Positions 50,901 through 62,213 of a stretch of 64,000 nt of DNA are shown one piece after another. The stretch covers positions 22,652,501 to 22,716,500 of the forward strand of contig AP031356.1 of assembly GCA_037833965.1 (NCBI GenBank), read 5' to 3'. Under the pieces are notes generated by a model. The model had not been told where the DNA came from, searched no databases, and saw only the letters and a program-made list of their open reading frames with translations. The stretch's first letter is position 1. Each line of letters begins with the position of its first letter. This DNA comes from Marchantia polymorpha subsp. ruderalis (Eukaryota; Streptophyta; Marchantiopsida; Marchantiales; Marchantiaceae). The translations under genes and the position numbers were made by a program.

Positions 50901-53900
50901 TGAAGTGAAATGTTTAAGTAGTTATTTTTCACGTAGGAAAGATGATTTTGTTCATTCTATTGACCTTGCCATTATTACTACTGCAGTTCACTGTCGAGCA
51001 ATTTGTTCAGAGGGACACTGGATTCATTGATGGAAGCTTTAGACGAATCGATTAAAAACTTGTGAGTTCAACGATCAGTTTCTGTTTCCTGTTTTCTACC
51101 ATTTTTAGAACGAGCTTCCATTATTGTTGGTCCCACATCCAGTGACATTCCGTCAGAGTTGTCACTCAATCAGGATAATTCATCCTGTACTATTCGAAGA
51201 TATTGTATTTCACCATCTCCAAGAGCATTTTACCAAAATTTTGTAATCGAATAAAGAGGATAAATATAAAACTTTTGTTGCCTGCAGAGACCTCAGCAAT
51301 AACAAATTCGTCGAAGCCGTACCTAGGAATATAGAAAAGCTAGAAAACTTGGAGAATTTGGATATGTCCAACAACCAATTGTCGAGCGTGTTAGCAGTCA
51401 ATTTCAAAAAACTCAGGAATTTGAAAAATCTGTAAGTACACGTTTCAATCAGAGTGAAATTAGACTTGGACCTTCTGATTGAACAAAGTAAAATTTGACG
51501 TTAGGATTCCTTGCAGTCAAAAAATGTCTTTTTTTTATTTTTTAAAAGTATCTCGATTCTAAATGAGACTGAGGGAAAGAATTTTTGTTTCAGGAACCTG
51601 AGCTTTAATAATCTGAACGGTACAGTGCCTGACAGCATCTGGAACAGTCGCAATCTTCAATTTGTGTGAGTACGCAGTTCTCAGTCCTCGTATCATATCA
51701 GTAGATGATGTAGCAAAGTCACTAGATGTTGACTCATCTACATCAAGAGAAAACTTTTGAAGTGTGTTAGGATAAGCCAGATAAGTGGTCAAGTTCTGTA
51801 TGATTTGAATTTCATTACTGCTTTCCTTCTAAGGACAGCGGCGATCGGAATATTATAGTCCATCCCTATTACTGGAATGGGATGTTGAAATTCAGTACTA
51901 AAATGACTCTTGAATGGATTTCATGTTCGATGTAGAATTTATCAACATTTCAAAACCTTTTAATCCAATTTCTGTATATACGTGTAGTTTCTCCAGACTT
52001 TATTGAAGTATGTCTGATTTGTTCACTCAGGAATTTAAGAAACAACAGCTTTGTGGAATTAAATCTTACAACATGGTATAAGACTGTCGCCGAAGGAAAG
52101 AGTCTCGACGCTCCTGGAATTCAGCTGCGTTTGACTGGAAATCAAATACACAGCATTATCTCACCGAGCCTTCAAACTTTAGAGAGTATAATAGTAACGC
52201 CACCTTCACTCTATGAGCAGCTGCTCTCGATACAGTCTCCACAAACTTTTATTATGTAAGTAATAAGCCTTCTTACTCTCTGACCTGGTTCAGATGTCCA
52301 TATCTTGTCTCCCCCAAACGCAAATAGTTTGGATTGCTTATAAAGATGTTACTTTTACAACTGATTTATGTACCCGCATGTCGAAGTCTGAAAATTGAAG
52401 GATTATTACATTGCTGCTTAGATGCTTAATGGTTAGTTTTATGTTTAGAGAAAACTGCTTTAAAACGCACTCGTTGTATTTTTAAAGGCTTGGAGGTAAT
52501 CCGTGGTGCCTAAATGATAATGACGGAGCGAATTTAGTATTCATCAAAAAGTACATGTGCCGATCTGACGAGCATGAGAACTTCTGGCCGTCCCCATGTG
52601 AGTTCTTCAGTTACACACTATTTCTTTTACTGTAACCAAGATCAAATTCGTTGGAACATATTGTGATCTATCTTCAGACGATGAATAGTCACATTTAGGC
52701 ACATATAAGTCTTGTGTCATGCAAGAATGCAGGCTGAGATCATCTGGTTATGTGAAAGTCTAGCTTCACAAACATCAATTCTCCACATAAATCTGGTGTT
52801 GTATGTGAACGTACGCAGCAAACGATGGTGTCCAAACAGGAGTACTAATTGCCGTAGGCGTGGTATCTGGAATATTCGTGTTACTTATGAGTTGTTTAGT
52901 CATATTCTTCACGTGTAAAATGCGAAGACGTAGTCGTGAACTTCAACAGATACAGGAAGGTCAGTTGTCAGCACACGATTTTGAGGAGTCACTTGGGTCA
53001 TCGTCTTGAGAATGAATGCTTGGTTTCAACTTTGTGGGTGGAAAAAGCTGCTCCTTCTTATTCGTATTAACGGCAGTACCCTTGAGTTTTCTCAGCTTTA
53101 GCAAAAGAGAACGTGAAGCCTCCATTTTTCAGCTACGTTGAACTCAAAACGGCTACACACAGTTTCTCAAGTTCCAACGAGTTAGGAAAAGGTGGATTTG
53201 GCACTGTTTTCAAGGTACTACTCCTAACTTTGTCACATGCACATCTCTAAAGCCTCTATAAACAATGAATAAGATTTCATCCATTTTTTCTGTCGGAGTA
53301 AGTCTTGTATCCTGGATATACAGTCATCTGTTTCACTAGGAAAGTGTAGAAAGTGGAGGGAGCCCATCGAAGTGTGACAAGTAACTGTCTTTGACAGGCT
53401 CAACTAGCAGATGGGAATGTTGTTGCTGTGAAGAGACTCACTCCGACAAAGCAGAGTACGTCGGACTTTTTGAAAGAAATGGTAAACATCTCGGGTATCA
53501 AACATAGACATCTGATTCAACTCAAGGGATGTTGTGTAAGGGACAATCACCAACGAATGCTGATTTACGAATACGCGGAGAACAAGAGCCTCGCAGAGAC
53601 ACTGTTTGGTGAGTCTCTTTTCATCTCCTACTTAATACGTCGGGAAGACTTTCACTATCGCATTATTTTGCCTTGCATAGCAAGTGCAGCTAGCATTCAG
53701 CAGCAAACATCCCAGATAGGTGAGGGACCAGAAATTATTGAGTTCTTTAATGCTAATGTATGTACTAGAATCACAATAGACACAGGTTTTTTCATGTAGA
53801 TTAAGCTAGCGAGCAAGAATAATGGGCTCCATTCTTTGTTTGTGGGATGCTGAGCTTTTAATTCGAAGGGTTCAAGTGGATGTAAGTAACCTAGGATGTT

Positions 53901-55417
53901 TGGATATTAAGTAGCCTACGTGTATGTGAGACTAAGAAGGGGAGAATTTTTGTCTTTGGACTTATTATAGAATGGAATAGAGAGCATGCGGTTAAACACT
54001 GCGAAGAACATGCTGATTATCTCAGAGTTATATGTATGCGGCTGACCAATAGGTTTAGGTCTTAAATGTGCGGCCGTCTTGAACTGGAAACAACGTTACA
54101 ACATATGCTTGGGAATAGCCCATGGACTTGCGTACTTACATGAAGGATTGCAGCCGGGTATGATTCACAGGTGAGAATGCTTGGACTCTAACCTCATCTG
54201 CAAACCATCAACGTTTTGATTTTGTTCTGTGTAGAACACATCTAAAGAGATGGGAAGGGCATGTGTTTTAACACCGAAAGCCCATGATGTACGATATCTC
54301 GTGCAGCTTGTACTTGGGCATTACACCGTGAAGACCGTGTATGCTTGTGCTTCGTTTAGTGCTTATTTGGAGGTGTTTGATTTCTCCGCTTTATACCCTT
54401 AGCCCTAAACCTGCCTCTGAACTCTCAGAGACATAAAGCCGGAAAATATTCTTCTGGACAAGAATTACAACGCAAAGATTGCCGACTTTGGACTCGTCCG
54501 GCCCGCTAATGATACAAATGACACTCTAATCACCATGAACATTGGAGGAACGAGGTACTTCTACAGGCCGAATTGATTCATGTGTATCAAAAACAGGACA
54601 GTTGCACTCAATTCGTGAGACTCGCAGTTGAGACTTTAATGTGGTATCCCCTTAGAACAAGGCACTAACAATTTGGATTACTTTCCATGCAACTATAGGG
54701 GCTACTTTTCACCAGAGTATGCACTAGAAGGCGTCGTATCCGAGAAACTGGATGTGTATAGCTTTGGTGTTGTCTTGCTGGAAATCGTTGCTGGAAGACC
54801 GTGCATCGATCTGAAGTTGCCACAGGAACAAAGTATTCTACGCTCCTGGGTGGGTGATTTTTAAATTTCACTGCATCATTATAGCACGAACCTTCCAAAT
54901 CCAGCTCGTAAAGCTTCAGGCTTTTAGGAGATACTCATCTGCCTCCTTTCTCTGCTACTTCTGCCAATTTCACTCATCAGAATACAGTCGCGAATCTGAT
55001 CACAGCTTTTTTCCTCTTCAGCCTCTCTCACCTTCATCACATGCGCAGGCTAGAACGTTGTACACGGAAGGCAAGGTTTTGAACTTGGTCGATAAAAGAT
55101 TGGAGGGCGATTATGACGAAGAAGAAGTCCTGCTCGTGGTGAACATGGCTCTGTCTTGTTTGCAAACAGATCCCAAGAAACGCGCAACGATGTCTCAACT
55201 GGTGAACGTCCTCATGAAGAACTCAAATGCAAGTGTAGCTGTGGACATCGTCAACGAGCTAAAATTCCAGACACCAAACTTGCGGAGCATACCAGAGGAC
55301 GAACACACCGTGAATTCCTATGCTGGTAACAGAGGCGTTGTAGGAGAATCAGATGAACTTTCTTTAATATCATCATTTGCCAACACTTCACAAGTATCGG
55401 TTGTGGTGCCTCGATAG
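47930..55417 (+). CDS. Malectin-like LRR receptor-like kinase, 18 exons, 1147 aa
   Basis: Plasma-membrane receptor serine/threonine kinase. Exons, all GT-AG with matching phase: 47930-48020, 48263-48905, 49023-49534, 49654-49783, 50246-50389, 50605-50679, 50987-51061, 51288-51431, 51594-51665, 52031-52255, 52488-52597, 52819-52959, 53102-53214, 53398-53608, 54059-54170, 54429-54554, 54699-54849, 55049-55417. Signal peptide (about 1-22), malectin-like ectodomain starting GFISISCGG (28-415), [13 protein letters not shown] (about 435), about six LRRs on exons of 72-nt modular length (459-629), TM (about 747-770), kinase with [24 protein letters not shown] and DFG, so an active RD kinase. An upstream in-frame ATG at 47870 would add 20 residues; 47930 better precedes the hydrophobic signal. 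Exon 15's acceptor is the least certain. Ligand unknown. Confidence 0.88.
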
Positions 55418-56237
55418 TGCGTATATGATGTCATGCAGTATCTCAAGTACCTAGACTAGGTCGTCTGTACCCTACGTTCTGTCCCAGATATCTCAGTTGA
55501 CATTACCTTTGCGTGTGATCTTGAGCCATTGACGAAGGGAGATTAGTCTACTATTTCTTATCCAAGATTTACAGTACGTGAGTTCAGCTGAAGACTAGTC
55601 CATTTACACGGAGCATGTATTTCTAATCTTCATGTTCAAGCATCATCATAGCTTAACAAGACATATTTGATATGACTAGCAACGGGGAAGACCTATGATG
55701 ATGGATGAACATGAAGATTAGAAAAACAAGTATGAGAGTCAATCATTCCAGGCGCATTGTTACTCTTGTTTACATATTTCAAAATGTATAAATCTTCTAT
55801 TAAATGTATATGAATATAAAACTAAGCAAATACTAAGGTATGAATATAATAAATAATCAACTGATTTTGCAAATAAGAATACTTTCAAATATACTTGTCA
55901 ATATAGATTGAATATTGCCTCATGTAGAAATCAAAATGATGTATGGGAGAAAATTACAAATCTTGAGAAGATAGTCAAAAATTCTTAATGTGACTTCATT
56001 ATCCTTTTAAAGGTTCTTAAGTGTGAAGGCATATGACTCATATCTATGGGTGTATATGTATAATTGCGGTATTATATCCGTGGTATTATACCGCTGTATT
56101 ATACAGCACTCTCAAACCATTATACATTATAAATTGTATAATAAAAGGTCTGCCGCTGGCGACAAAGTTAATGGAAAGTCTATTGTTCTCACTCAAAGGA
56201 CGGAGGGCTCAGCTAATCTGCACATAGCAGTTGGTCT
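55418..56237. other. 3' flank of receptor kinase gene, AT-rich
   Basis: No gene seen. A possible poly(A) signal AATAAA lies at 55848-55853. It contains an imperfect ~40-bp inverted repeat (55614-55734). The AT-rich part (55740-56130) ends at the C-type LTR boundary. Confidence 0.6.
55614..55734. repeat. Imperfect long inverted repeat (MITE- or foldback-like)
   Basis: Arms 55614-55651 and 55693-55734 share TTCTAATCTTCATGTTCA and CATCATCATAG in inverted orientation with a few mismatches and a 41-nt spacer, giving a strong stem-loop. Confidence 0.85.
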
Positions 56238-57587
56238 TGTGGTTACCCACTTTTTGTTTTTGTGCGGAATTTAAAACATTTTTTGGAAAATAGTAATGCA
56301 TTAGCCGTATAAATGGTAATCGGTAGATTTAAATAGAGTGAAGATGGATAATTGCGCATCTCGTATGATCTCGTAGAATGCAGGAGTTGGGCGCAATGTC
56401 CGGAACAAGCGCTCCGACTCGAACGATTGATTCTGAAGGGAATCTCCTTCGGCTCAAGGCGCATAATCCGCCTTTGGCGCTAGGGAAATCCCTCAGAACT
56501 TATTTAATTCACAATGCCTTGACTTGGTTAGGGCCCCGTTCGAAAGACCTCAACGCGCTCGTTCTAACGAGCTGAAGAACGTTTGAAACGGATGAGAGAT
56601 CAAGGAGTTATGATTGTCGGAAGATACTGAGAGGTAGCGCCTTCGATGGACGAGCCGCCTTCGGCCCTAGGTCAGCGCCTTCGGGGGTGAACTCCTTCGT
56701 ACAGCGCCTTCGGCGCTAGCGCATCAAGATTAGGTAAACGCTTTCGGGGGTAGCAACTCCGCACGTTCCGCCTTCGGCCCAACGCCTTCGGCGGTACGGA
56801 CATGTGCGCCTTTGGCGGAACGGAACTCATGCGGCAAAAGCGCCTTGGGGGGACAAGAGGGATCAACAAAAAAGACAAGAACCGTTGACTGCGGTCAACG
56901 CCTTCGGCACAGTCGCCTTCGGCGCTGCACCTACGTCGACGGACGTCTTCAAGATGTTTGCCTTCGGCGCTGGGAGTCAACGCCTTTGGCGGTAGATGTT
57001 CGCCTTCGGCGCTACGGGTCAACGCCTTCGGCGAAGCGCCTTCGGCAGTGCGGGATAGATCAGAGTTGCGAGTCGGCCATAGGCGAAAGTCTCTGTAGTC
57101 TCTCGCGTAGCGCCGAAGGCGCGGCGCGCCTTCGGCGCTACGCGAACACGGTCACGGCGAAGTACGATGACAAAAATCAAATTCAATTTTTGAGCGTGTG
57201 AGTCCGCGCAACGGCGGAGCGTGAAGTCGAGCGTGCGAGAGGAGGGCCGTTACGCCTCCAAGCCGGCGCAGCCATCAAGTGAGTCGACACTCACGACCAA
57301 TTGTTGACGATGAAATCTTGTGAGCCGAAGGCGGGCGACTCATTCTTGAATTTGCGATTTCGATTTCTCGTGAGAGCTACGCGCGCACGTATTCTAGCAG
57401 AGAGAAATCCGAGGATCAGGCGACGCACAGAGACTTGTAAGTTAGCAGAGGGAGAATTGAGTGGGTGACCGCGGGAATTGAGTGAGAGTAGAGTTTGCAG
57501 AGAGATCGCATCCGCGGGCAAGAAGCTTGAGCATAGCAGAGGAGAGTTTGCAAAGTGCGATTTCAAGAACGCAATGTCGAAAGCAAC
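56238..57587 (+). mobile_element. C-type LTR, U3 leader and ORF start
   Basis: Begins TGTGGTTACCCAC at 56238, with the hairpin module (56513-56632) and dense GCCTTCGGC words (56630-57150), and reaches ATG 57574 in the conserved AACGCAATG context (MSKAT). A B LTR interrupts it at codon 5. Confidence 0.8.
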
Positions 57588-57676
57588 TGTGGTAACACAC
57601 TTTTTGTTTTTTTTGCAGAATTTAAACAATTTTAGAAAACTAGTACCGACGCAGTGTTTGTAGTTAGAAAAGGGTA
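57588..57676 (+). mobile_element. B-type LTR, first 89 bp
   Basis: TGTGGTAACACACTTTTTG and following bases match the B LTR start at 4110. It was inserted in the C LTR-ORF and is itself interrupted after 89 bp by an A LTR. The rest should lie beyond the window. Confidence 0.85.
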
Positions 57677-60600
57677 TGTGGTACCCCACTTTTGGCAATT
57701 TTGAGGAAATTAAAACATTTTTGAAAAACTGTACCCTAGCAGCATTGTAAATAGCCTTCGGTACATCAAAACGGAGTGAATCCGGAAGATCGCGGGGATT
57801 CTCGAGGGATCTTGTATAATCTGGGATTTGGGGTGCAGCAGTAAGGACAGGCACCACCCTCCCTGCGAGCTCTGCAGTTAGGACCCCTACGACGCAAGGC
57901 GCAAAACCCGCCTTCGGAGGTTGCGTCCGCGGCTGTAGGGAAACCCTCCATAATTAGGTCAACCCTCGGGCGCCTTGACCAAGTTAGGGTCCCGTTGGAA
58001 AGAGCTCGACGCACTGATTTCAACGAGCCCAAGAACGCTTGGAACGGATGAGGACTTAGGGAGTTATCACTATTGGAAGAAACGGAGGCGGTCGCCTACG
58101 GCGGAAAGAGTTCGCCACCGGCGCGAATTCCGCCTACGCGGAAGGGGGAATCAAGTTTTGTCCTATGCGCGGACGAAGGCGTTGGCCTGTGCACAGGCGA
58201 AGTAGGGTTAGGAGAGGCGCGAAGTCCGCCTACGCACAGGCGCTCGCCTGTGCACAGGCGCTTCGGCGTCGGCGGAAAATCCGCCTTGGGCCCTAGAAAT
58301 GCGCCTTGTGAGGTAGAAAGTGTACGGCGCCTTCCGCGCCAGCGCAGCGCCACGTACGGCGGAAGAGCCGCCAGAGTAATCAAATCGGTACGGACCATGC
58401 GGACGGGACGGGTGGATGCGCTCTTGGACGGACGGAGTTGCGGCGGCGGGAGCGCCGACGAAGAGACAAGGGACGGACAGACTGGACGGAGACGGCTGAC
58501 CACGGTCAACGCCTTCCGCGCCAGCGCGACGCCGCGCACGGAATTCGCCTGCGCACAGGCGACCGCCTGTGCACAGGAGGATGTTCAAGTTCCGCGCCGG
58601 CGGAGCATCCGCCGAGGCTCCCGCCTGCGCACAGGCAGGAGTTGAACTTTTGTCCGACATGCGGACACACGCGTCAAGGCAGAGGAGGATTGGCCGAGGG
58701 GCGGTACGAACAAGTGTACCGCGCAAGGCGGAAAACTCGCCTTCGGCGCTACGCCCCCATGTCCGCGGGGTAATACGCTCGCGGAGTTCAAATCCGCCAA
58801 TTCGAGCGTGAGAGTTTAATCGACGACGGCGGAGCGTGAAGCCGCGCGTGAGAGCAAAGACCGTTCCAGCGTACAGCCGGCGCGGCCATCAAGTGAGACG
58901 TTCTTCACGAGCAAGAGCCGACCATGACCTTCGACCGGGCGGCGGAGAACGTCCCATTCTTGAATTCGCGATTCCACTCTCTTGTGCGCGCTGCGCGCAT
59001 CCATCTGCTGGCTGCTGAACATTCTCGACGTCGCCGCACAGGAGATTTCTTGTTGATTGAGGGAGAAGTGAATGCGCGTGATTTGAAATTGAGGGCGATT
59101 AGAGTTTGCCGAGAGAGAAAGAAGCTCGGGCGGTGCGGAAGTAGAATGAGCGGGCGAGCGAACCCCAGGAACGCAATGACGAGACCGAGCAGATTGCGGA
59201 TGGTGCCACTTCGCCTACCACAGAACGGGCTGCGCGCTTTCGAGGAGCGCTTAATAGCAAGAAAGCTCGATTTCTTGCTATGGGGATGGAACTACATCTG
59301 TGCGAATATGGTGCGCGAGTGGCTAGAGCCACAGGGACCACCCTCGCGCGGATTGCGTCCGCATGTTGATCGGTGGACAGTCCAAGATTGGGCGCAGGCG
59401 TTGGGAAGATGTGCTGGCATGCCAGGGCATCTCCTTTTCGACAGTGAGAGCATCAAGGTGACCAAGCAGGAAGAGGCGCAATTTGTGGAGCTGTTCAAGA
59501 CCGGGAGATCTACCAAGAATGGGTACAGGACCCGTGATTACAAGGATCGATTTCGCCAGACTTTGTCCGCGGCGCTGATGCAATTACTGCAGCCGCACCG
59601 CGCCTGCTACATCACATTGTGGCAGGTCTCTTTTGTGGAGTGCGTCATCGAGGGAACTCCAATTCACTGGGCGAGCATCCTGCACAGAGTGATGCGACAG
59701 CACGCGTTTGAGGAGAAGGGGGGAACTCTAAACCATCTCTCTCCTTTCCTCATCAATTTTTATCGACAGCGGAATTGTTTGACAGCGGCGGAGCTTGAAC
59801 ATTTTCCGCCATTGTCCATCGACCATCCCGGGAAGTATGTGCGGGAGTGTAATAACCCACTAAAGGCTAAAACTGCAATATAGTGGTAGAAAGGTCGAAC
59901 CCACAGGGACAGAGGAACACACAGGGTACAAAGTGTCACGTTTTAACAGACTATTGAGGAGTTTGAATTCTCAGGCAACTGTCACTCCGAGAAATACTGC
60001 AAGTGTCCACTCGGAGCGCACTCGGAGGTCGCACAGTGCAGCGTAACACACACACACACACACCTGAAACTACAGAAACACAACCCAGAGATCCGTTAGG
60101 ACCTCTACTTCAAGATTTCAGGGGGAAAGTCTCTCGCGAGCACACTCGGCAAAGCTGCGGGCAGTGACTTCCAACTCCGGCTTTTACAACGCTTCCACTA
60201 GCTTGCTGCTAGCGTAGGAAACCCGGTTTGGACTGCCTACTTCGGATCGAAGTCACTCATCCGCGGTGAACAACACTCTCAACTCACAAAACGCGCAGAG
60301 AACACAGGTCCACACTGAAGGACTCACTGTGAAACATTCCAGTAACACAACAACAGTCTATTGAAGAGTTTGAATTCTCATGCACTTGTCATTCCCAGAA
60401 ATACTACAGGGGTTACCCTCAAGGCACCTGCTGGAGCGTAACCTGAATTTACAACCAAGGCTTACACGAAGTAGCAAAACTTCACTTTGGCATTCAGGGG
60501 AAAAATCCCAAAGGAGTACAATCAGGAAGAAACACTCGAAGGTGTAGGGGCGAAACTGTTCAAGTATCTAACTAGTCACTGGCTCTAAGCATCGGCAGTC

Positions 60601-60793
60601 ACCCGCAGGTGCAGTTCCGAACTACTCAAGTCTCTAACCAATGTACTAGCTCTGAACATTCGGCCGAAGGCCTTCAGCTACAAAATGCGGAACGCTAAGT
60701 TGTAACTCCTCGTGCGTGGTGACAGAACTTAAGGACACAAACACGCAAAGGAAATGGGTTCCTGATCTATACTTTTGAGTTTGGGAAAGAACC

Positions 60794-60810
60794 CCAGGCA
60801 AAACGCCTGG
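60794..60810 (-). other. Hairpin after TATA (A type, compensated)
   Basis: Minus strand CCAGGC-GTTTT-GCCTGG. Compared with the B version, the second stem pair changes from A-T to C-G on both sides. Confidence 0.65.
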
Positions 60811-60812
60811 AA

Positions 60813-60822
60813 CTATTTTATA
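60813..60822 (-). promoter_or_regulatory. TATA box of solo A LTR
   Basis: TATAAAATAG-type sequence on the minus strand, at the conserved position after the LTR-ORF stop. Confidence 0.6.
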
Positions 60823-60858
60823 CCTTCTAAGTCCTACCTAACACTACACTGTACTACG

Positions 60859-62213
60859 CTACACGCCTGCACGGAACCACGCTACACTACACTCCGCGGA
60901 ACCTGTACTACGTCTCCTGCGCGGCCGACTGCCGCGCACTAACTCCCTACCCTGCCACTCTTCCGCTCGACTACGCAGTCCCAACCGCTGCAACGCCGCG
61001 GACACCTCCCCCTCGAGGGCGGACATGGTATCCTGTGCCTTCGACAGAAAGGCCTCGAGCTTCTTCGCTACCTTCCGCCGACTCCTACTGTCGCCTGACA
61101 ACAACCCGGCTGCGCGCAATTCAAACTCACGCAGTGTGAGTTTCTCCTGCGCCTTCACTTCCCAGTGGGCGTAGCCCTTGAGACAGTGGGCGACTCGCCT
61201 CGCCGTCTCCACCTTCGTGCGATCCGCCTCCTTCCTGCGATCCTCTTCAATGGTCACTAATTGCGATTCGGCTTCAGCACGTTGCGCCCTCAATTCGCCA
61301 CACTCTGACTGTAAACTGCGGATTAATTCTTCATCCGCCTGCCGTGCGAGCTGACATTGTTCCAACAACCGCGTCTGTCGCACGAGCTCCTCTGACAAAA
61401 TCCGATTCTGGGCCTGCTCAGAATCGAGTGCTTCCTTGACCTTCACCTGCTCCTTGGTGAGCTCGCCCAGTGAATTGGAGTTCCCTCGATGACGCACTCC
61501 ACAAAAGAGACCTGCCACAATGTGATGTAGCAGGCGCGGTGCGGCTGCAGTAATTGCATCAGCGCTGCGGACAGAGTCCGGCGAAATCGATCCTTGTAAT
61601 CACGGGTCCTGTACCCATTCTTGGTAGACCTCCCGGTCTTGAACAGCTCCACAAATTGCGCCTCTTCTTGCTTGGTCACCTTGATGCTCTCACTGTCGAA
61701 AAGGAGATGCCCTGGCATGCCAGCACATCTTCCCAACGCCTGCGCCCAATCTTGGACTGTCCACCGGTCAACATGCGGACGCAATCCGCGCGAGGGTGGT
61801 CCTTGTGGCTCTAGCCACTCGCGCACCATATTCGCGCAGATGTAATTCCATCCCCATAGCAAGAAATCGAGCTTTCTTGCTATTAAGCGCTCTTCGAAAG
61901 CGCGCAGCCCGTTCTGCGGCAGGCGAAGTGGCACCATCCGCAATCTGCTCGGTCTCGTCATTGCGTTCCTGGAGTTCGCTCGCCCGCTCATTCTTCTTCC
62001 GCACTGTCCGCGTTTCTTTCTCTCTCGGCAAACTCTAATCGCTCTCAATTCCAAATCACGCGCACTCACTTCTCCCTCAATCAACAAGAAATCTCCTGTG
62101 TGACGACGTCGAGAATGGTCCGCAGCCAGCAGATGGATGCGCGCAGCGCGCACAAGAGATTGGAATCGCGAATTCAAGAATGGGACGTTCTCCGCCGCCC
62201 GGTCGAAGGTCAT
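60859..62213 (-). pseudogene. LTR-encoded ORF, A type, internally deleted
   Basis: The N-terminal domain (62213 to about 61470) is joined directly to the coiled coil and C-terminus (about 61468 to 60859), removing the whole linker and the end of the domain. The junction also shifts frame, so no fusion protein is made from a single frame. Confidence 0.82.
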
